From CAZPLZ01 sp964587525 (GTDB taxonomy: Bacteria > Oederibacteriota > CAKKQC01), in NCBI GenBank assembly GCA_964587525.1, contig CAZPLZ010000151.1, forward strand, positions 1 to 8,198: a stretch of 8,198 nucleotides of DNA, written 5' to 3'. The notes below the pieces were generated by a model that had not been told where the DNA came from, ran no database searches, and worked only from the letters and a program-made list of their open reading frames with translations. Both the position numbers and the translations under genes were made by a program. Numbering within the stretch: the first letter of the stretch is position 1; every line of letters begins with the position of its first letter. Shown in pieces: positions 5,653 to 8,198 of the stretch.

Positions 5653-5657
5653 GGAGG
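5653..5657 (+). promoter_or_regulatory. Ribosome binding site that sets the portal start
   Basis: GGAGG four bases before the ATG at 5662. It favours this start over the upstream GTG at 5620 or the TTG-type extensions of the same frame. Confidence 0.7.
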
Positions 5658-5661
5658 ACAG

Positions 5662-7161
5662 ATGGCGGGATTCGTGAAAGCCGACGTGTTGGGTGTGGAG
5701 CGGGAGAGCGGCGTGGACGCCGTTGGCCGCTCCACGCAACTGCCCGAAGACACGTGGGACTACAACAAGACCGGCGCGAAGGAACCACCCTACAACCTCG
5801 ACGCCCTCGCGCTCTTCCTCGAGATCAACACGTGGCACTACCGCTGCGTGAAAGCCAAAGCCATCTCGACCGCCGGCCTCGGCTACGAACTCGTCGCGCC
5901 GGAAGGCGTCGAGAAACCGACCGAGCAGAACAAGAAGATCCTCCAGCAGTTCTTCGAGCGTCCCAACGAGGAGCAGACGTGGAGCGAGATCCTCGAGAAC
6001 GTCCTCACCGACTTCGAGGCCTTGGGCAACGGCTACTTCGAGGTGGTCCGCAACCGCTTCGGCCAGGGAGCTCCGCAGCGGCTCTATCACATCCCCGCCG
6101 TCACCATGCGCGTGCGCAAGGACAAGAAGGGCTTCATCCAGATGCGGGACAACAAGATGGTCTACTTCCGCAACTTCGGGAGCGATCCGAAATCACCGGA
6201 CTCGTTCGACCCACGGGACAAGACCAAGAAGCGCTTCCTCAACGAGGTCATCCACCTCAAGAACTATCACCCGCGCTCGTCCTTCTACGGCCTCCCCGAC
6301 TTCCTGCCGGCGCTGCGCGCGCTGGTGGGCAACAAGAAGGCCGGCGACTTCAACATCCAGTTCTTCGAGAACAACGCCGTCCCGCAGTACGCCATCCTCG
6401 TCAAGGGCGGCGAGCTCGCCAAGGGAACGCGCAAGCGGATCGAGGAGTACTTCAAGACCCACATCAAGGGCCAGGCCCACAAGACGCTCATCCTCGAAGT
6501 CGTCCAGGACGAGGGCGAGAAGGTGGACGTCGACATCAAACCACTCGCCGTCGAGGTCAAGGACGCGTCCTTCCAGATGTTCCGCACCGACAACGCCGAG
6601 GAGATCCGGGTGGCGCACGGCGTGCCCGGACGGCTGGTCGGACTCTCCGAGAAGGGCGGCTTGGGCGGCGCCGGCGAAGGCCAGACCCAGCAGGAGATTT
6701 TCAAGTTCCATGTGATCGAGCCCAAGCAGAGCCGGCTGGAATACCGCATCAACAACTTCCTGATCAAGCAGGGTTTCGGCATCCAGGATTGGGAGCTCAA
6801 GTTCAAGGAGATCGACGTCACCGACGAGAGCAAGGTGACCGAGAACGTCCAGAAGCTCGTGCGCGTGGGCGCCCTCACCATCAACGAGGGGCGCAAGATG
6901 CTGCTGCTGCGCCCGCTCAAGGAAGCAGGGGCGAATGTGCCCTTCATCATGACGAGCATGGGCCCGCTTTCCCTGGAGACCCTGGCCCAGGGCGGCGTGC
7001 CCCTGCCGATGGCCCCACGGGACGCCGGCAAAGACCTGGTGAATTCCCTCATGGCCCTGCAGCAGTGCCTGCGCACCGAACTCTTCCAGCGCGGCTACGA
7101 CGTGGAACGGCACGAGGAGGTGCTTGCGCATGCCAACGGCAACGGCCAGCTGGTTTCCTAA
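5662..7161 (+). CDS. Phage portal protein (PBSX-type)
   Basis: A 499-residue protein matching the phage portal family. Portal proteins form the twelve-subunit ring at one capsid vertex through which DNA is packaged and ejected. Typical portal features are the segment LFLEINTWHYRCVKAKAIST near the N-terminus, the alternating alpha/beta core with GNGYFEVVRN, FGLPDFLPAL-like text (SSFYGLPDFLPALRALVGNKK) about one third in, and HGVPGRLVG followed by the long helix of the stem/crown region (QQEIFKFHVIEPKQSRLEYRINN). The start at ATG 5662 is set by GGAGG. The length is slightly above the shorter PBSX portals because of a C-terminal extension that I cannot assign. The gene overlaps the head morphogenesis gene by 32 bases, the normal order in tailed-phage head modules. 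Unusually, a terminase gene is not the immediate upstream neighbour. Confidence 0.9.
   Translation: MAGFVKADVLGVERESGVDAVGRSTQLPEDTWDYNKTGAKEPPYNLDALALFLEINTWHYRCVKAKAISTAGLGYELVAPEGVEKPTEQNKKILQQFFERPNEEQTWSEILENVLTDFEALGNGYFEVVRNRFGQGAPQRLYHIPAVTMRVRKDKKGFIQMRDNKMVYFRNFGSDPKSPDSFDPRDKTKKRFLNEVIHLKNYHPRSSFYGLPDFLPALRALVGNKKAGDFNIQFFENNAVPQYAILVKGGELAKGTRKRIEEYFKTHIKGQAHKTLILEVVQDEGEKVDVDIKPLAVEVKDASFQMFRTDNAEEIRVAHGVPGRLVGLSEKGGLGGAGEGQTQQEIFKFHVIEPKQSRLEYRINNFLIKQGFGIQDWELKFKEIDVTDESKVTENVQKLVRVGALTINEGRKMLLLRPLKEAGANVPFIMTSMGPLSLETLAQGGVPLPMAPRDAGKDLVNSLMALQQCLRTELFQRGYDVERHEEVLAHANGNGQLVS
7115..7122 (+). promoter_or_regulatory. Ribosome binding site for the head morphogenesis gene
   Basis: AGGAGGTG lies inside the end of the portal gene, seven bases before the ATG at 7130. 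This is a near-perfect Shine-Dalgarno and selects the ATG over the TTG at 7124, which would be only one base away. Confidence 0.75.
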
Positions 7162-8080
7162 CGTGCAGACCGCCCGGCTCCTCGAGGCCGAGCGCATCGT
7201 CGGCGCGACTCTCGCCGGGTTCGGGTTCGAGAAAGTCGCGGAAACCCAGGTCGAGCGCTTCCAGCGCCTCTACGCGCAAGCGCTCAGGAAGGCATTCACC
7301 AGCCAGTACGCCACCTTCGAGCAAGTGGACCTGCGTGCGAACTTAGACGAGGTGCTCCGGTCCGCCGAGCAGATCCTCGGCAAGGACCTGGCGGAGCAGC
7401 TCGCTCCGGAGACCGAGCGGTACCTGCGCGAGGCGTTCGTGACCGGCAAGGCGCTGCGCGGCATCCCGCGCGCCGTGGGCACGGCGTTCACCCCGACCCA
7501 CGGCCGGGCCGTCGAGTGGCTGGTGGACCATGACCGGTTCTGGCTCGGCAAGGTCTTCCCTGAGCACCTGCGCGAATCCTTCCGCGACACGATCGTCGGG
7601 GGACTCGAGGAAGGCTTGGGCCGCAAGGCCGTGGGGCAGCGGCTGCGCGACGTCGCCTTCGGCACCAAGGACGTCCCCGGCAAGCTCGAGCTCTACAACC
7701 GCGTCGCCGCCTCCTCGGTGAACCGGGCCCGCAACTGGGGCGGGATGTTTTCTCTCCAAGAGGCCGGCTTCGAAGAATACGTCTTCCGCGCCGTGATGGA
7801 CAGCCGCACGTCCCGCATCTGCCGGAACTTCAACGGCCGTGTCTTCTCCGTGCCACGCATGATGGCCGTGGTGCAGGAGACCCTGACGCGGCTGCCCAGC
7901 GACATCGAAACCCTGGCGCCCTGGCCCAGGTTCGACCAGGCACGCGGCGACTTCTTCATCGAGCGCGCCGGCAGCCGCTCCTACCTGGCAGACAAGCCCC
8001 GGGAATGGCTGGAGGCCAACGGTATCGCCATGCCTCCCCTGCACGGCAACTGCCGCAGCGTGGTCGTCCTGAGGCGATGA
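7130..8080 (+). CDS. Phage head morphogenesis protein (SPP1 gp7 / Mu F family)
   Basis: A 316-residue minor head protein, the usual partner of portal proteins in procapsid assembly. The family's C-terminal signature is clear: DSRTSRICRNFNGRVF at 224-239 and PPLHGNCRSVVVL at 302-314. In most relatives these blocks hold two cysteines each (DxRTCxxC and HxxCRC); here Ser228 and Ser310 replace one in each, leaving Cys231 and Cys308 with His305, so any metal site would be altered. The N-terminal 200 residues are helical and charged, as usual. The start codon lies inside the portal gene, so translation is probably coupled. The stop overlaps the next start as ATGA (8077-8080). Confidence 0.88.
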   Translation: MPTATASWFPNVQTARLLEAERIVGATLAGFGFEKVAETQVERFQRLYAQALRKAFTSQYATFEQVDLRANLDEVLRSAEQILGKDLAEQLAPETERYLREAFVTGKALRGIPRAVGTAFTPTHGRAVEWLVDHDRFWLGKVFPEHLRESFRDTIVGGLEEGLGRKAVGQRLRDVAFGTKDVPGKLELYNRVAASSVNRARNWGGMFSLQEAGFEEYVFRAVMDSRTSRICRNFNGRVFSVPRMMAVVQETLTRLPSDIETLAPWPRFDQARGDFFIERAGSRSYLADKPREWLEANGIAMPPLHGNCRSVVVLRR

Positions 8081-8198
8081 CGATGGACGAGATCGCCAAG
8101 CTTGACAAGAACCGGAACCCCGTCGGCATGGACCAGGAAGCGCTCTGGTACGACGACGCCATCCTCCACTACCGCTACGCCAAGGTCGTGCGGGAAGG
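8077..8198 (+). CDS. Start of an unidentified phage gene, cut by the window edge
   Basis: An open frame starts at ATG 8077, overlapping the previous stop as ATGA, and runs off the right edge with about 40 codons visible (MTMDEIAKLDKNRNPVGMDQ...). A second ATG at 8083 has GAGG (8071-8074) at better spacing and may be the true start. The visible part is acidic and aromatic-rich (EALWYDDAILHYRYAKVV) with no recognised family. The position after a minor head protein suggests a structural or virion-associated gene. Strand, coupling and codon use match the phage block. Confidence 0.6.
   Translation, partial: MTMDEIAKLDKNRNPVGMDQEALWYDDAILHYRYAKVVRE

Larger units (their letters stand above)
5333..5661. 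other. Non-coding stretch between kinase and portal gene
   Basis: These 329 bases hold no convincing gene. They mark the change from the AT-richer minus-strand block to the GC-rich phage block. Seen here are a possible promoter (5447-5476), three small hairpins (5545-5558, 5575-5590, 5600-5614) and the portal ribosome binding site. CGCGAT at 5351-5356 recalls the start of the cassette repeat, but the match does not continue. An in-frame GTG at 5620 would extend the portal protein by 14 residues and has no good ribosome binding site. I find no tRNA fold. Confidence 0.6.

Noticed and set aside
5595..7346. Very long plus-strand frame overlapping the portal gene
   Set aside because: It is Arg/Pro/Gly-rich low-complexity text typical of a GC-rich shadow frame; the portal frame in the same place has a ribosome binding site and family features.

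Overview
The window looks like an accessory, phage-related region of a GC-rich bacterium. The flanks (about 1-1600 and 5600-8198) are strongly GC-rich with codons to match. The middle (about 1660-5340) is visibly AT-richer and was probably acquired separately. Nothing in the sequence names the host; a lineage call would be a guess.

Layout. (1) 1-1561, plus strand: a chain of small, overlapping, unrecognised genes leads into a serine recombinase of 267 residues. It has a resolvase catalytic domain and the 'recombinase' DNA-binding domain but no zinc-ribbon/coiled-coil tail. One of the small genes is split by an in-frame TGA. (2) 1583-5332: three single genes, all on the minus strand and so facing the recombinase. 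They are a probable AbiU2-like HEPN protein, an ApeA-type HEPN protein with a clear Rx4H motif, and a Hanks-type Ser/Thr kinase with a C-terminal CxxC/CxxC domain. All three families suggest anti-phage defence or stress signalling. (3) 5333-5661: a non-coding leader with a possible promoter and three small hairpins. (4) 5662-8198, plus strand: a phage head module with a PBSX-type portal protein, an SPP1 gp7/Mu F-type head morphogenesis protein and the start of a third gene. No terminase precedes the portal gene.

The main find is a perfect 18-bp repeat (1583-1600, 2656-2673, 4103-4120) at the boundaries of the minus-strand genes. It is related to the 3' end of the recombinase gene itself (1514-1561). 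The copy at 2654-2698 matches that end at 36 of 45 positions and encodes a diverged version of the recombinase C-terminus, with the stop codon in the same place. The simplest reading is that the 3' end of this recombinase gene doubles as a recombination site. Single-gene defence cassettes would have accumulated there, giving an integron-like array built on a serine recombinase. That model is inference; the repeats and their kinship to the recombinase tail are seen directly.
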